A DNA stretch of 64,000 nt from Tomocerus qinae (taxonomy: Eukaryota > Arthropoda > Collembola > Entomobryomorpha > Tomoceridae), in assembly GCA_020055645.1 (NCBI GenBank), contig CM034549.1, positions 29,905,930 through 29,969,929 on the forward strand, given 5' to 3'. The notes beneath the pieces are model-generated. The model was given only the letters and a program-made list of their open reading frames with translations, ran no database searches and had not been told where the DNA came from. The position numbers and the translations under genes are program-made. This document shows positions 13,006 through 23,154 of the stretch, piece after piece (position 1 is the first letter of the stretch; each line of letters begins with the position of its first letter).

Positions 13006-13962
13006 TTAAAGTTCATTGGATAGCACTGCCAAAGCAAAGTTATTAGAATCTTCTAATGGACGATTGTAAAACCGAGCAAATGTAGTTGCCGTTTTCCAAC
13101 CGGCATTTTCTAAAATTTGATCTATCCGAACTCCCTTACGAGAAGCTGTGGAAGTAGACGCATGACGAATGCTATGCGGAGAGTACTTCTTATCTATACC
13201 TGCTTTACTTAGCAGAAGTCGAATCCATTTACTTAAGGTTTCCTTTGTGATAGGTTGAGACGAGCCATTGGATTTCAAGAACAGTTGTGAGTGCTCGCCA
13301 CTTCTTTTATTACTTGTAATTTGCAAATAAAATTTTAAGGCTCTGACTGGACAAACCGTAGGGCAATTCTTCAGTGGCGGTAACGACAAAGTAGGTTGAA
13401 AAGATCCTGGTTTAGATGTCTTTAGCAGAGCTGGGATATATATCTCAATCCCTTCTTCCTTTTCTACTATATTGTCCAAGGTAATTGCGTGGATTGTTTG
13501 TAGACGCTGTCCAGTTGCGAGTAAAAGTAACCCTGCAACCTTCATGGACAGATCCTGTAGAGATAAGGATTCTATTGGTTCCATGTTCGAAATAGCTTTA
13601 AGTAACACATCAGTATCCCAAGTGGATTTATATCTAGGAGCAGGTGGCTTCTTACGTGCCACCCCCTTCATGAAACGTACGATTAGTTGATGGTGGCCCA
13701 ATGTAGTGGCATCCTTTGGGTCGCTGAGCAACGATATAGCAGATCTTGCGGATCCTAGGGCACTATAGCTGCTACCCTCCGATAATTTAAATTCTAAGTA
13801 GCGTAAAACTGCGCTTACTGAAGGTACTACTGGATCTGATCCATTATTGTTGCAAAATGTCCACCAGCACCTTAGACATGAGTCATATTGTTTCATAGAC
13901 GAAGTAGAAAGAGACGAAAGTAAAGTATCCAGAGTGTTTTCAGGTGCTCCGTGTTTCATCAA
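13006..13962 (-). CDS. DIRS tyrosine recombinase
   Basis: This 318-residue lambda-integrase-type tyrosine recombinase inserts the circular cDNA of the element into the genome. The amino-terminal half (about 1-110) is the helical core-binding region. The catalytic half shows Arg153 in the GQRLQT context, the H-x-x-R box as HSIRH (His263, Arg266), Trp289 in place of the second His, and the nucleophile Tyr299 in FARFYNRP. All expected active-site positions are present and the length is normal for the family. Its ATG overlaps the stop of the upstream reverse transcriptase frame by four bases (ATGA, 13962-13959), which suggests coupled translation or reinitiation. There are no internal stops, so the enzyme may be functional. 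Confidence 0.92.
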   Translation of the reverse strand: MMKHGAPENTLDTLLSSLSTSSMKQYDSCLRCWWTFCNNNGSDPVVPSVSAVLRYLEFKLSEGSSYSALGSARSAISLLSDPKDATTLGHHQLIVRFMKGVARKKPPAPRYKSTWDTDVLLKAISNMEPIESLSLQDLSMKVAGLLLLATGQRLQTIHAITLDNIVEKEEGIEIYIPALLKTSKPGSFQPTLSLPPLKNCPTVCPVRALKFYLQITSNKRSGEHSQLFLKSNGSSQPITKETLSKWIRLLLSKAGIDKKYSPHSIRHASTSTASRKGVRIDQILENAGWKTATTFARFYNRPLEDSNNFALAVLSNEL

Positions 13963-15824
13963 TGCCTCTTGTATAAGAGTCCGGCCACCAGGGTAAGTTT
14001 TTTGAAGAGTGGATGTGGTCTGCTTTTAAAAACAAGAAGATTTTTGTTAGGCTGAAAAAATACCGGATTAGAACTCAGTAGTTTTAAAAATAGGGGGTAC
14101 CAAGGCTGTGTTGGCCAATTTGGTACAACCACAATGCCTTTTCCACCTTCTAAATTAATTTTTTGCAAAGTTCTGAGAACTAATGAAAACGGTGGAAATG
14201 CATAAAAAAAGAAATTTGACCAATTAATTGTAAATGCATCCACTTTCCAACCGTATGGGTCCGGGTGCCAAGATACGAATCTTAGGCACTTTGCATTTAC
14301 ATAGGTTGCAAATAAGTCAACCTCCGGTGTTCCGAATGAACCCGTTAAGATTAAATAATAATCACTTCCTAGTTCGTATTCACTCAGTGTGGAAATACGG
14401 CGGGATTCATAGTCCGCTGCTGCATTTGCTTTGGATTCTATGTAGGATGCCATAATCCAAATATTTCTTTTTTCTGCAAATTGCCATATTTTTCTGGCAA
14501 GATTGTTATATTTTAATAATTGCACTCCACCCAAGCGATTTATATAGGAAATCGCGGTTGTATTATCTATTTTCAATAATACCTGACAATTTGAAACATC
14601 CTTAGCAAAGGATTTTAAACCGAAATATGCAGCAAGGAGTTCTAGGTAATTTATAGAGTTGTTCTGCTCGTCGACAGTCCAAAACCCATTTGTGCTAATA
14701 GATCCACAAGTACTGCCCCAACCCGTAAGTGAGGCATCTGTATATATGGTTAAATGAAATTGGTCTGTTCGAATGTAATTTTTTGCGTCAGTAATGTTTG
14801 TCGACCACCATAAGATATCCTGCTTTGCTTCAATGGAAATTATTGCCGTAGCCTGATAATTTCCTCGAGCCTCCGTTAGTGCTTTAGTTTTAACATTTTC
14901 CAGAACTTTGGTATACAAAGTACCATATGCTACTGCTGGCGATGCCGCAACTAAAGTACCGATGAATTCGGCTAGTAAAATTATTTTTACGACATTCTTT
15001 AATAGCATCTTCTTGCACATCTCAGAGATTCGAGATTTCTTAGAACTAGGGAGGCTCACTGTGTAATCCTTTGAATTAAATACAAATCCAAGGTATTTAA
15101 TTTCATTGGAAGGGTTTATCACTGATTTTTTAAAATTTATGATAAAGCCTAATTGCTGTAATAACATAATGCACTCTGAAACGGCATTATTACATTCGGT
15201 TAATGTTGAACAGATGAGCAAAATATCATCGATATATATAACTGAACGGATGCCCCTCCTTCTTATGAATTCCATAACTGGTTTCATGAGTTTTGTAAAA
15301 ACTCTTGGAGCAGTGCATAGCCCGAATGGCAAACACGTAAATCGGTATAAAATACCTTTCCACCTAAAAGACAAAAATTTTCTGTGCTCATGCCACACTG
15401 GCACTAGAAAATATGCATCTTTAAGATCTAAAGATGCAAAGAAACAGGCTGGAGACATGAGTCTTTTCACAGTTCTGTAGTCCTCCATTTGGAAATGGGG
15501 GCTATCTAGGTATTGGTTGAGACTTTTGAGATTTAGGATGAACCTAAATTTCCCGTCTGGCTTTGGGACGAGAAAGATAGGAGACAAGAACTGCCCCTCT
15601 GTTTCTATGCAAGTTTCAATTGCACCTAGATGTTTCAGATCCTGAATTGATTCCTTCATTGCTGTTAATTCTGTTGCTGAAAATTTTCTTTCTTTAGGTT
15701 CTCCTATCTGAATAGGGAATTCTTTCAATGGCAATTTATAGCCGTTAACAATCTCTAAGATTGTTACATCTTGGGTAATTTTGGACCATTCTGTGGTAAA
15801 TTGACTGAGCCTTCCGGCGTGCAT
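13959..15824 (-). CDS. DIRS reverse transcriptase-RNase H polyprotein
   Basis: This 621-residue protein makes the cDNA of the element. The reverse transcriptase domain spans about residues 60-270. It has the palm motif LDLKDAY (about 132-138), LPFGLCTAPRVF (about 165-176) and the catalytic YIDD at 197-200. The RNase H domain follows at about 355-480 with acidic residues Asp363 (YTDAS), Glu395 (NYLELL), Asp420 (KIDNTTA) and Asp471 (AAADYESR). The carboxy-terminal part contains the VDLFATYVNAKC segment usual after RNase H in DIRS proteins. I do not see a clear adenine-methyltransferase motif set such as some DIRS elements carry. The ATG at 15824 lies 18 bases below the last base of the gag stop, in a different frame, so translation probably depends on a bypass or on splicing. 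A GTAAGT donor-like site directly precedes the ATG. Confidence 0.93.
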   Translation of the reverse strand: MHAGRLSQFTTEWSKITQDVTILEIVNGYKLPLKEFPIQIGEPKERKFSATELTAMKESIQDLKHLGAIETCIETEGQFLSPIFLVPKPDGKFRFILNLKSLNQYLDSPHFQMEDYRTVKRLMSPACFFASLDLKDAYFLVPVWHEHRKFLSFRWKGILYRFTCLPFGLCTAPRVFTKLMKPVMEFIRRRGIRSVIYIDDILLICSTLTECNNAVSECIMLLQQLGFIINFKKSVINPSNEIKYLGFVFNSKDYTVSLPSSKKSRISEMCKKMLLKNVVKIILLAEFIGTLVAASPAVAYGTLYTKVLENVKTKALTEARGNYQATAIISIEAKQDILWWSTNITDAKNYIRTDQFHLTIYTDASLTGWGSTCGSISTNGFWTVDEQNNSINYLELLAAYFGLKSFAKDVSNCQVLLKIDNTTAISYINRLGGVQLLKYNNLARKIWQFAEKRNIWIMASYIESKANAAADYESRRISTLSEYELGSDYYLILTGSFGTPEVDLFATYVNAKCLRFVSWHPDPYGWKVDAFTINWSNFFFYAFPPFSLVLRTLQKINLEGGKGIVVVPNWPTQPWYPLFLKLLSSNPVFFQPNKNLLVFKSRPHPLFKKLTLVAGLLYKRH

Positions 15825-15841
15825 ACTTACCGTTGACGAGA

Positions 15842-16933
15842 TTAATTGGGTCGGCGCCCGCTCTGTCGATACGATCTCGTGTACCGGGGCGGGCGGTAGG
15901 AGTTTAAAGGCTCCTTCTGTGGTATTTGCACCGTCGACTTCGGGCGGTAAGATGTCTTCGCCTTCCCAGGTGTCATTAATTTCCGACCTCCTTGAGTATT
16001 ACTCTTTTTGGGTTGAGAAGGTTTTCCCAATTTCTGCAATTCCTCTTCCGATTTAATAAGTCTTTCAAAATCGTTACCAAAAAGAAAAGAGTCGGCAGAA
16101 GATGCAGTAGCCGCTGCCTTTACAGGTAGTGATTTTATATTTGCAATCAAAAGATCACGTCGTCTGGATGTCATCCTGTATTGCTGGTCAAGCAGTATTT
16201 TTGCGGTGTCACTCAGTGACGTCAACAATGATGCTTTTAAAAGCTCATCTGTCGATTTTGTGTTAATTAACGTTGAGATTGTTGATCCTAAGGAAGACAA
16301 AGCTACTGCTGTTTGATTTTGCAAACTTTCGAGCTGTCCATCTCTTTCTCGACAAAAATCCGTGGCGGTCGCTCTGACTTCTTTATTTAATTTTGGAGCC
16401 CGGATAAGAGTACCATTCTCGGGAAAAGGATATTTTTCATAAAGAGAGTTCTTATCGGCTTCAGGAAGACCTCGTTTTACGACAGGCTCCCAACGAGTCA
16501 TAATCTCCTTATGAACAGGAGGACCAACCTTTTCGGATTCATTTGGGACGGAGCCCAATATTTCCAATGTCTTGTCATCAAGTGCAACATCTATCTCCAG
16601 TATCTCGCCCCCACCGTCAGCAACCTGGTTACCCAAAGCGCCCTTGGTGACATTCGGAGATGTTGACTTTTGGTATCGCTCATTCTGAGATGAGGAACCA
16701 CTTGAATTAGCAGACGAAGATCTACGACCAGAGCGAGATCTAGAAATTCTGCTTGACATGGATTTAGAGCGTGAGGTGGTGGCCCGGTCATCGGTTAATT
16801 TCTTCAACGCCTTTGAAATCCTTTCCACCTGACCTCCGAGGGACTCTAACGTCCAACGCTCCTCACTAGGATCCCTCTTCCTCTTATGTCCATGTTCTCT
16901 TCGTTTTCGTTCTTTACTTCTGCTACGTGACAT
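15842..16933 (-). CDS. DIRS gag-like particle protein
   Basis: This 363-residue protein is taken from the ATG at 16933, because the extra ten residues from 16963 are hydrophobic and not family-like. The first ~100 residues are rich in Arg, Ser and Lys with SR-type dipeptides, suggesting RNA binding or nuclear targeting. The middle has the DIRS gag signature: WEPVVKRGLP, then LYEKYPFPEN, then IRAPKLNKEV, followed by a helical FCRERDGQLESLQNQ region. The basic tail ends in a Tyr- and Arg-rich stretch. The protein likely packages the element RNA. It is the first gene of the unit, read from the repeat at 17282. The frame is intact. Confidence 0.88.
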   Translation of the reverse strand: MSRSRSKERKRREHGHKRKRDPSEERWTLESLGGQVERISKALKKLTDDRATTSRSKSMSSRISRSRSGRRSSSANSSGSSSQNERYQKSTSPNVTKGALGNQVADGGGEILEIDVALDDKTLEILGSVPNESEKVGPPVHKEIMTRWEPVVKRGLPEADKNSLYEKYPFPENGTLIRAPKLNKEVRATATDFCRERDGQLESLQNQTAVALSSLGSTISTLINTKSTDELLKASLLTSLSDTAKILLDQQYRMTSRRRDLLIANIKSLPVKAAATASSADSFLFGNDFERLIKSEEELQKLGKPSQPKKSNTQGGRKLMTPGKAKTSYRPKSTVQIPQKEPLNSYRPPRYTRSYRQSGRRPN

Positions 16934-17159
16934 GCTGAAAAAATACAACAGAACTATGCCCACGTTGTGGCGTTATTTTTAACGAAAAAATGAAGTTGTA
17001 TTTTGCAATTTTTACCTCCTTAACCTTAACGGGATAAAAATTTTGTCACTTTTCCTCTTACCGGTCGTTTGGGGATGAATAACCTTAACTTTTTTGAAAT
17101 TAATTAATTATTTTGCAGAGCAAAATTTTTGAGTCGTGACTGCAAGGCACACTTAACAA
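16934..17159 (-). other. DIRS 5' leader between terminal repeat and gag
   Basis: About 226 bases of A+T-rich sequence separate the 5' terminal repeat from the gag ATG. In DIRS elements the promoter lies in the terminal repeat and the leader carries signals for RNA packaging. I see no distinctive motif here beyond poly-T and poly-A tracts. Confidence 0.6.
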
Positions 17160-17282
17160 AGATGAAGATCTGGGTTGGCGGGAGTCAGAGAGGCTTTTGG
17201 CTTTAAATAGTGTGACTGATTGGTAGCTCAACAGAGGACTACACTGTATATATGTGGAAGACGAGACGTAGGACATAATTAA
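17160..17282 (-). repeat. DIRS 5' inverted terminal repeat
   Basis: Read on the minus strand it starts TTAATTATGTCCTACG and ends at ATCTTCATCT. It matches 12578-12700 in inverse orientation over all 123 bases by eye. It includes CACTATTTAAAGCC, a possible TATA-like promoter element for transcription towards gag. Confidence 0.9.
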
Positions 17283-20200
17283 CATTCATCGATTCTATTA
17301 AGATCCTTTGGTTTAAATGATGTTCTTCCAATGTTCAAAGGCCAATGCCAGGGTCATATATTTTTCTTGCTTGGAGTTCGTGCATACCTACATAGAGTTG
17401 AATAATACCCCTTTAGGCATACATGCTTACAATAATATTTACACTATACAGCCATATCAAAATTGATAACTCTGGTATAGATCAAGTAATTACAAAGACC
17501 TATTAGATAAACTTAAGCATAAAGTTGTACCTTTTCACTTCATAAATTTAACATGGCTAGAGTAGTAAGTAGTATGCGTGCATGCAGTAGGCGTGTGGTG
17601 CAACATTTTACGTGAGTTGAATCATGCATCTCTCTCAGTATTGGAACAATGAAAGCAGAGTCTAATTCAGAATAATTTTAATCTTTACATTTCTTGCCTT
17701 TATCTCCGCATTAATTTGATGGAATCTATAGGCGACCCTGGCCTATGGAACTCAACTGTCTGGGCCGATGACCGCACCCCATTATATAATGTAATATAAC
17801 TGAATACATGCCGACAACTACATCCCAGTGAAAATATAGTTAAATATATTTACACAGATTAGCATTTGCAATTAGGCTTACAGGAATACTCGAGCTAATA
17901 AGTCTAACAAGATCATTTGGACGTAGATTGGGTGTAAGCTGCGCTGTTACTTTTCCTCATTCATTCACAATGTTAAGTGATCCTGGTGCTGTACTGTACG
18001 CCCGCAAGTAAACCTTATACCTATAGATCACATACCTATAGGCTTATTACTGCAAGTAAAACTGGAAATCCTATTAATTTCTAATATTATTCATCGACGC
18101 ATCATACATTAATCCAAAAGGATAAAATTTTATCGCATTGATTTTTGTCGAAAGGATATTATGACTGTTTGTGACATGCAAGTCGGAAGCGTGGAGTAGA
18201 CAAAATTATGCTATCTGTCTTCAGATCTAATATGTAAATATATTCATAGATATTCAACATCGTTAGCTGTTGCAAGGGAAATGTGTGTCAATGGATATTA
18301 CAAAACAAGTAACATTACATAATAATCTGTCGAGTATTGTATCAGGTTATATTTGAATTTCAAAATGTACTTGACTCATTGACACTGATAAAATCTTTGA
18401 CTGTGCGTCATTTCTTATCTCTCTGTAAGTGTGCACGAAGATTATCTAGATTTAATACGTACACACATAACCAAACATTGCAGTTTTTAAAATTACTATT
18501 ACAATCCCACGACACAACTGTCAATAGCACTGTCTGTCAATATAAGTCGATTGTGTCAGAAGAAATTTCTAGTAGGCCTACGCAGGTCCATGCTGTACTT
18601 GTATGCACGCGCATTTGGAAATGGAAACATAAAATTAAACGACTTACACAATTTCTGAGATCGGAAAGTAGTAATACTAATTGTCTATTTGATGTGCCCG
18701 GCTGATTTGCAAAATCAATTATGTTCCAGCAATTACCAAATATTTTCATCAATGACTTCCCCCAGGATTGGGTTTAGGATTCAAGAGTGGATTTTATTGT
18801 TTCAGTACCAGTATGGATTGAATACGCGCATGTATACTGCATTTCAGTCATTCAAGGTGTCTAAATGCGTTGCTGACAATTCCTCTACAAGCCAAAATTA
18901 ATGACACCAGTGTGACGTACGAGCCACCATGATGGCACCGAAAGCATGAATGAAAACAATATTATGTAAGCCTGCGTATAGCTGCCTAATGGAAAAAGTT
19001 TAATATGTAAATTTATGATTTTAATTGTAACTTAGTCTATAAGCCTAGCATCAACCTATTTAGTAATAAAAAAAACTAATATTGGCCTATTCATATCCAT
19101 CAAATTATACTTTGGAGAGCTACCTGGTAGGAAATACCTATAATAAACGTCAGAGGAAGTAGCTGTGAAAAAACAGCAAGCATAAATGTCAGTCCAAACC
19201 AAAGAAGATTAGCTATTATCATTAGCTGCATCGTAAGAGTGGTTTTTAGATTAAAATTTAGTCATCTATGAAAGTGCGAGGAAGTTAATTAATTTTTCAC
19301 GTTAAAACACCTAGAGCAACTTAAAAAGAGCAACAGAAGGACTACAGAGAGAAAGCTTAACAAGCTTTAATGACTGTTCTTCGCTCTTTGCTTACGTCTG
19401 CTGGGATTCGATGTAAGCCGCTGTTACACTTTCGGTCTCTTCTTAACAGCGAGTAAATGATCCTAACCCTTTTCTAGCCTAGATTTACCCAAACGGATAC
19501 TCATGTAATACTTGGAGATATAAACACAAAGTACATCTAAAAAGTATACTAAAGCTATTTCTATGCATAGGAGGATAGAAGGCTGTATTCTTTAGTCAAA
19601 AGAAAGAATGACACTTCCCCCACCCTCGGCAATATTATTCCTCGAAATTAAAAAGAAAGTAGAAAAACTAAGATTCCAATTCCATATAACGAATGCTAAC
19701 TTTGTAATCATGCTACCACATTGCAAAGTTTGCATCCATTCACTGTCATTTATATGCATAGCAGTAACCTTGTTACAATTAGAGTACAGTTTACGTAGTT
19801 TTTTATTAAGTGCAGTATAGTAATTATAAACTTACCAAGATGAAGGAGTTAAAGGTAAAATTGGTAAAAAGTAACGCTCAACATAACTTTCACCTTGTTG
19901 TTGGAAAGTGTGAAAGTTTTATTTCGAAGTTGGGCTTTAAAGGAAAATAAAACTGGGAGCTGTCGTCTAACTTAACATGAGATCTGAACTACTAATAGTT
20001 ATGATGTTAAATCAATCCTATATGGGATATGTATTTGTACAGGTTTAAACCGTCAAGAAATTACTCAGTTGAAATAACTATTATTAAATACAACAATGTA
20101 GGTTTATAAAGCTATTTAAAGTGAAATGTTAATACTTTCTGGGTCTTGAAATAAAATTCTAACCGTGTTTTGACTTTCATTCTTAAATTTCAACGAAGGG

Positions 20201-23016
20201 AATGTACAGATATTCTGACCAAGTTTGAGTCAGCAACACTGTGCTTGAAATCCAACTAAAAACAGATGTATGATATATGCCATGAGTTAAACAAATGGAG
20301 CGAGCTCAGAGAGTGTCTCTCATAATAGTACTTGAAGTACGAGTATTGTAAACATTTGGGCGATAATCGTGACAACACGAAGTGCACTTCAGACTGAAAC
20401 AGAGAAGAGACGTTTACTCACCATCACCACACCCCCGTCCTACTCTATCATTATCATCTTAAAATACACTGTTAACCAAATAAAGTCATAATCTGCACTT
20501 TCTCCATTGGACTGCAAAATGGAGTTTATAAAAATCATGCTAGGCATATTGCTATATCATTTGAACTTAAGGCGAGCTGGTTACTTTCCCAACAAACAGT
20601 TAAAGTGAATAATTGTAGAGAAAAACTTTACAGTAAAGCAAGCGAAATGTCTCTTAAACAGAGGATCCTTGTCTAGCCTTTAGCAATAGAACTTGGCGCA
20701 ATGTAAATGTAAACAAATATAGTTAAACCTACAAAGCAAACCTGCTAGCAGGTACCGCATGCTGGGATATTGATATTTTCTACTTCAATCTGAATTCGCC
20801 CACCACCTAAAACGTTTATATTCTTAAGCATATGAATGAATCTTAGACGCTCAAACAGAATATCCGCCCACATAATATTGCAAAGGTATTCGTAATGAGA
20901 ACATTTTTTGCGCTATTAATTTTAATGAACCATTTTAAGTGTTCATTTCATGAATTCTGACGTACAAGTGCAAGATCCTGTGATATAGGAAGATAAAAGG
21001 CCGCGTCCAAAAATAAAGACATAGTTAGATTTTCCTATAGCCGAGTCTTTTATTTCCCACTTTGAAGAGTCAACAATCAACTTTCATAAAGGGAGTGAGT
21101 GAAGCCATCAGAGTATTGCGTTCCAGAGGAATTCCCTTTGAGATGTCAGATGCAACCTGAGATCTTCCTCTACGAATATTTACCTCTACCTAGTTTTTAC
21201 GCCTTTCTTTGCTTTGTACTCATTTTATAGACCTCTGTGGTGCGCCCGTGTACATCAGTTAGCGGAAATACGAAACTTCACGCAGTTGGTCACTTCCTAG
21301 ACATTGAATGAGTTTTCTGAAACATCCTCACTTTCCATGTAGCCAAAGTACATTTATTTAACTTGGCATTACTACGATTCCAAAGTGCCCCATAGTGTGC
21401 TTAAGAAAACCATGATATGGTTATAATAAAATGAGTGGGCTTTCCTATTGGAACGATTTTGATCTTTGGCTCTTGCAATGCAATGAGTTTGAGTTGAATT
21501 TTGATGAGGTTTAAAATGGAATAATTTATAAATTTTATACATGAAAAACATTTTCAATCTTCGTTACCTTTAACCGCTAACACTTAACACATTGGTACAT
21601 AAATTGCACTTCATCAGTTGTAAATTATGGCAGACGAGACGGTGATGGTACTCAGATACCAACCACAGCTCACTACTGTTCTTTTTTGATATAATATGAC
21701 AAGGTTTAGAACACTCTTCAAAAGACATGTAAAGACAGTTCGAAGTGTTTATAATGTATGTACCTAAGAGATACGTAAAATTTATTGTTATTTAAGTAGA
21801 TCTCACAATACCCATTTTATGGAGACAGCTACATAAGGCGAGTCAACCTTGACTTCATAATATGATGTCAATATTGATATACTTAAGATATATGTCTGTA
21901 GAGTGCCAGTCTGCGATATGATTGTAGGCTAGGAGAAAGGAAAAAACATACATAATAAGGAAATTGTAAAGTAGGGTTCGCATAACTTTTACACTCGACC
22001 GACTTTGGTTTTCTATGCGTCTGGTGAACATGAGAACCACAGAATACTGACATCAAATACCTATAGATGGTGAGGTCGAATTATTTTAAGAGATTGACCT
22101 ACCTAAATTACATTCTTCCGTAATTTGGCCCTACACTTAGAAACTTCAAAGACTTGGGCGAAACTGAAGTCTGAAGAGTAGTCTCTATTAGTTATATCAT
22201 TAAGGCATTGACAAGGGAAAGCATTGTCAAAACCAATGGAAATGATTATTAGGAATGTCAAAAATTTCATAAATAGTAAAAAACAAGTTGCTTATGTCTC
22301 ACCAGTAACAATATCAAATACACAGTCAGTAAATAGTAATGCCATGAACTTTCACCATTTAAGCCTATATTCCATACAAAACTTTCACCATCTAACTGAG
22401 TCCGTCCACGTAATCCGAATTTACATAAAACTTTCACAAGCGAAATTCATTCACCCTGCCTTGCATTTACATGACGTTTGTTTTAAAAGAGAAATCTCAT
22501 TTACATGGAAAAAGCTAAAAAAAAAGGGGTTACTTTTTACGCTTGCTGTATAGATTGTCATCATTAAAAAATTTTCAGAAATATAGCGGTACAGAAATGT
22601 ATATTATATTGCAAAGTAGTATGTGATTTGATTATACACTTACATCAGAATATCTGGAAAATTGTAACAATGTCTTTACGTCATCACCGAGAATGCAGAA
22701 CACAAGGACAAATCACTTAAATTTATAATTATATAACTGTATTGTGGTCGCGTTTATAGTAAATCAGTGACAACTGTCTAAGTCACTACTCTACTATGCG
22801 ATTATAAGGAGGTTTAGGTTATCTGTTCTTATATATAACTGTAGTGCTGAAATAAATTCATTGTCTTTTCGGCGCATTTCACATTTCGGTACCACCTACA
22901 AAGAATCATAAAGAAAATTTTCTTACATAGAATTTCTTTGAATAACTCAGCATGAGCATTCTACAAAGGGTTTACTAAAAGGGCAGCAGTAGCAACCGAG
23001 ACCATGCAGAAAGATA
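17283..23016. other. Gene-poor stretch
   Basis: I recognise no gene. Open frames are short and without family signals. One minus-strand piece near 19837-19895 reads a plausible peptide up to a GTAAGT donor (19836), but its acceptor side is weak and no partner exon is visible, so I do not call it. No large repeats were noticed. Confidence 0.45.
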
Positions 23017-23154
23017 CTACCGCTCCTCGTTCCATAGCAATTTGGTTTGCAAGAAAGGGAAAGAGCATTGATCCAGATTCAATGTGCTGATTGACAACGA
23101 AATAAGAAAGCACAAAACTGTGAAAAATGATAGTGCTTTTACCAAGTTTGCCAT
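23017..23154 (-). CDS. Possible small secreted peptide (first exon or short ORF)
   Basis: The ATG at 23154 has a favourable context (GGAAAATGGC) and opens a 45-residue frame closed by TAG at 23017. It starts with MANLVKALSFFTVLCFLISL, a convincing signal-peptide shape: a Lys, then a hydrophobic core, then small polar residues. The rest contains one Cys and an acidic-basic end. A donor-like GTAGTA overlaps the stop, so the frame may continue through splicing, for example with an acceptor 60 bases on, at CTTTGTAG. An overlapping 69-residue frame exists but is less protein-like. I do not recognise a family, and chance cannot be excluded. Confidence 0.3.
   Translation of the reverse strand: MANLVKALSFFTVLCFLISLSISTLNLDQCSFPFLQTKLLWNEER

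Larger units (their letters stand above)
12542..17282 (-). mobile_element. DIRS-type tyrosine recombinase retrotransposon, apparently complete
   Basis: The element is read right to left: gag (16933-15842), reverse transcriptase-RNase H (15824-13959), tyrosine recombinase (13962-13006). This gene set and order, with an inverted-repeat architecture and no integrase or aspartic protease, defines the DIRS order of retrotransposons. The 5' end (17282) carries 123 bases that reappear inverted at 12578-12700. A further 42-base portion recurs at 12859-12900. The three frames occupy three different reading frames and none contains an internal stop, so the copy looks young. The boundary on the low side is uncertain: the element may end at 12859, at 12578 or at 12542, because a 320-bp fold-back occupies that end. 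DIRS elements insert through the recombinase and usually leave no target duplication, so no duplication is expected, and I see none. Confidence 0.9.

Noticed and set aside
15106-15480. 124-residue plus-strand frame
   Set aside because: It is antisense to the reverse transcriptase and only mirrors its codon structure.
22224-22553. 109-residue plus-strand frame
   Set aside because: It has no family-like motif and a low-complexity Lys-rich end, as expected by chance. The small repeats of AACTTTCACCAT inside it are not an organised array.
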